The translations under genes were made by a program, and so were the position numbers. Of a stretch of DNA of 14,094 nucleotides, positions 12,922 to 14,094 are shown one piece after another; within the stretch, counting starts at the first letter, position 1; every line of letters begins with the position of its first letter. The notes beneath the pieces were generated by a model, which was given only the letters and a program-made list of their open reading frames with translations, was not told the origin of the DNA and did not search any database. Source of the DNA: Holophagaceae bacterium (GTDB taxonomy: Bacteria > Acidobacteriota > Holophagae > Holophagales > Holophagaceae); assembly GCA_025353305.1 (NCBI GenBank), contig JANXQX010000214.1, forward strand, positions 1 through 14,094, written 5' to 3'.

Positions 12922-13599
12922 CTAAAAGAGCCAGGGGAGCCAGGCCAGGCCTTCGGACGGCCGTCCCGCTTCCGCTGCCTGCCACTGGGCCGCATCCTGC
13001 AGAATCCACTGGGGACCCCACCATGCCACGCGCTCCAATGTGACTTGTTTGGAAACTTCCTGCCCGGGCGTGCTGCTTGCCAGGCCCTTGGGCAGCCGCA
13101 GATTGATCAACTGCCGCTTCGCAAACAGGTCTCTCGCGGCTTCGTCGAAGTCCCATCGCACGCGGTAATCCACCTGGCACATCACAGGACCGTTGTAGTC
13201 CCTTGCCGGTGTGACATCGAGCACATCCACGAAGACCAGCTGGCCTGCGGGGAGTTTTAAGGAACGCCCCTCCACATGGCCGAAGTGAAGGGCCTCGGGA
13301 CCCCAGTTCTTGCCATCCCAGAATTTCATGAGCTGCAATTGCGCGGAAGCATTGGAGCCCGCTTCCGGAGCCGGGATGGAAGCCTCCACCTGGCGCGGAT
13401 AGCCAAGGGTGGATTTCAGCAGGATTTTCGCGTGGGCCTTGAAGATCGCCGGTGCAGCACTGCCTTTGCCGGTCCCACTGCCCGCGATGCCTGGGCCATA
13501 CACCCACACCAATTTCCATCCCAGGAGCACAGCGATCAAGAGCCCCCATTTGAGGAGCCGCTTAGGCCAAGGATTCATCCATGCGTCTGCGCGTGCCAT
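12922..13599 (-). CDS. membrane-anchored protein of unknown function
   Basis: About 225 residues from the ATG at 13599. After a basic stretch (NPWPKRLLKW) one hydrophobic helix (about residues 18-34, WGLLIAVLLGWKLVWVYGP) would anchor the protein with its bulk outside the cytoplasm. A Gly/Ser/Ala-rich linker follows, then a soluble domain with alternating polar and hydrophobic residues, probably mostly beta (AQLQLMKFWDGKNWG, SLKLPAGQLVFVDVLDVT, GPVMCQVDYRVRWDFDE). It ends with the aromatic tail LAWLPWLF. I recognise no domain. The start is unsure: an ATG at 13578 is equally possible, neither has a Shine-Dalgarno, and a GTG at 13695 would add an AT-rich, non-coding-looking stretch. It is the first gene of the minus-strand operon, 32 bases before the 115-residue protein gene. 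Confidence 0.7.
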   Translation of the reverse strand: MARADAWMNPWPKRLLKWGLLIAVLLGWKLVWVYGPGIAGSGTGKGSAAPAIFKAHAKILLKSTLGYPRQVEASIPAPEAGSNASAQLQLMKFWDGKNWGPEALHFGHVEGRSLKLPAGQLVFVDVLDVTPARDYNGPVMCQVDYRVRWDFDEAARDLFAKRQLINLRLPKGLASSTPGQEVSKQVTLERVAWWGPQWILQDAAQWQAAEAGRPSEGLAWLPWLF

Positions 13600-13647
13600 G
13601 GAACCATGATGACCGGGGGGATAGTCTGCAGTTGTTTGAAAAAACAA

Positions 13648-13697
13648 TTGATATTGAGTCTGGTGATAGATCATATGGAGATGTGCAATCTGCACAA
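13648..13697. promoter_or_regulatory. divergent promoter region with operator-like dyad
   Basis: This AT-rich gap separates divergent genes. On the minus strand TTGTGC (13697-13692) and TATGAT (13675-13670) with a 16-base spacer make a fair sigma-70 promoter for the unknown-pta-purN-ackA operon. On the plus strand TTGATA (13648-13653) could be a -35 with a poor -10 near 13671-13677. The perfect dyad TGTGCA-ATC-TGCACA (13682-13696) overlaps the minus-strand -35 and lies close to the expected plus-strand start site, so one regulator could control both directions. Confidence 0.45.
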
Positions 13698-13713
13698 ACT
13701 CCGGAGGCTCACC

Positions 13714-14094
13714 ATGAAACTCGCGTTACCGTTCTCCCTCATCGCCCTCGTGGCCCCAGTCCAGGTCTTGGCCCAGAAACCTGCTGCCAAGGCCGCCGCA
13801 GTCCCTGTAGCCGAACCCACCCCGGGCAAAGCCGTGGATGACACCTATGCGTGGGTTCAAGGCCAATTTGTCCCCGCGGCCGAGGCCATGCCGGAAGACA
13901 AGTACGGATTCGCACCCACGGATGGCGAGTTCAAGGGAGTCAAGACCTTCGCGGAGCAAGTCAAGCACGTGGCCGCGGTCAACTACATGCTGGGTGCCCT
14001 GATCCTGGGGGAGAAGCCCCCTGTTGACCTGGGCAAGCCCGAACAGGGCCCCGAGAATCTCAAAACCAAGGCGGAGATCGTGGCGTTTCTGAAG
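13714..14094 (+). CDS. secreted DinB-family protein, N-terminal part
   Basis: An open frame of 127 codons running off the window end. MKLALPFSLIALVAPVQVLA is a Sec signal peptide, probably cut after Ala20. An Ala/Pro-rich linker (AAKAAAVPVAEPTPGKA) leads to a domain resembling the DinB/YfiT four-helix bundle: FVPAAEAMPEDKYGFAPTDGEFKGVKTFAEQVKHVAAVNYMLG (read as two short motifs, MPEDKYGF at 59-66 and FAEQVKHVAAVNY at 79-91), with His85 as the likely first metal ligand. DinB-like proteins bind a metal through three histidines; the rest lies outside the window. Exported DinB-like proteins are frequent in Acidobacteriota, by my recollection. GGAGG at 13703-13707, 6 bases before the ATG, settles the start. 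It is transcribed divergently from the pta operon. Confidence 0.85.
   Translation, partial: MKLALPFSLIALVAPVQVLAQKPAAKAAAVPVAEPTPGKAVDDTYAWVQGQFVPAAEAMPEDKYGFAPTDGEFKGVKTFAEQVKHVAAVNYMLGALILGEKPPVDLGKPEQGPENLKTKAEIVAFLK

Noticed and set aside
13600..13695. GTG start at 13695 for the membrane-anchored protein
   Set aside because: The added stretch is AT-rich, contains the probable promoter and dyad, and encodes His/Tyr/Gln-rich sequence unlike the rest of the protein.

Overview
This is GC-rich bacterial chromosomal sequence of ordinary housekeeping content. A soluble acyl carrier protein beside FabF, a Xer recombinase, a pst-phoU-phoB cluster, a DUF47-pit pair, a short PTA/acetate kinase operon and a secreted DinB-like protein together suggest Acidobacteriota, perhaps Holophagae (Geothrix/Holophaga-like). 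That placement is inference from gene style and protein feel, not from any search.

Layout: (1) 1-506, minus strand: start of fabF (cut by the window edge) and acpP, with an intrinsic terminator between them. (2) 669-1610, plus: XerC/XerD-type tyrosine recombinase. (3) 1733-6764, plus: a Pho box followed by pstS-pstC-pstA-pstB-phoU, tightly coupled by overlapping stop/start codons, then phoB; no phoR is present. (4) 6977-8729, plus: a DUF47 (PhoU-like) gene and the low-affinity phosphate permease pit. (5) 8903-9697, plus: methionine aminopeptidase. (6) 9741-13599, minus: a probable five-gene operon, read as membrane-anchored unknown protein, 115-residue unknown protein, pta, purN, ackA. (7) 13714-14094, plus: N-terminal part of a secreted DinB-family protein, divergent from region 6 across an AT-rich regulatory gap.

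The phosphate genes form one system: PstSCAB imports phosphate with high affinity, PhoU and PhoB sense and respond, and DUF47-Pit provides the low-affinity route. The minus-strand operon links acetyl-CoA, acetyl-phosphate and acetate (pta, ackA) with a purine formyl-transfer step (purN).

The least expected signal lies between the genes. Most intergenic gaps longer than about 40 bp (112-210, 582-658, 1696-1730, 5942-6044, 6776-6906, 8740-8835, 9689-9734) are filled with degenerate tandem repeats of 7-bp period. They come in two unit families: A (GCCCACA or its complement TGTGGGC) and B (GAGTCCA/GTCGAGG or its complement-like GACTCTC). The blocks are arranged as a nested dyad: G-rich A after a stop codon, B, inverted B, then C-rich A before the next start codon. 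No stretch above 300 bases lacks a gene.
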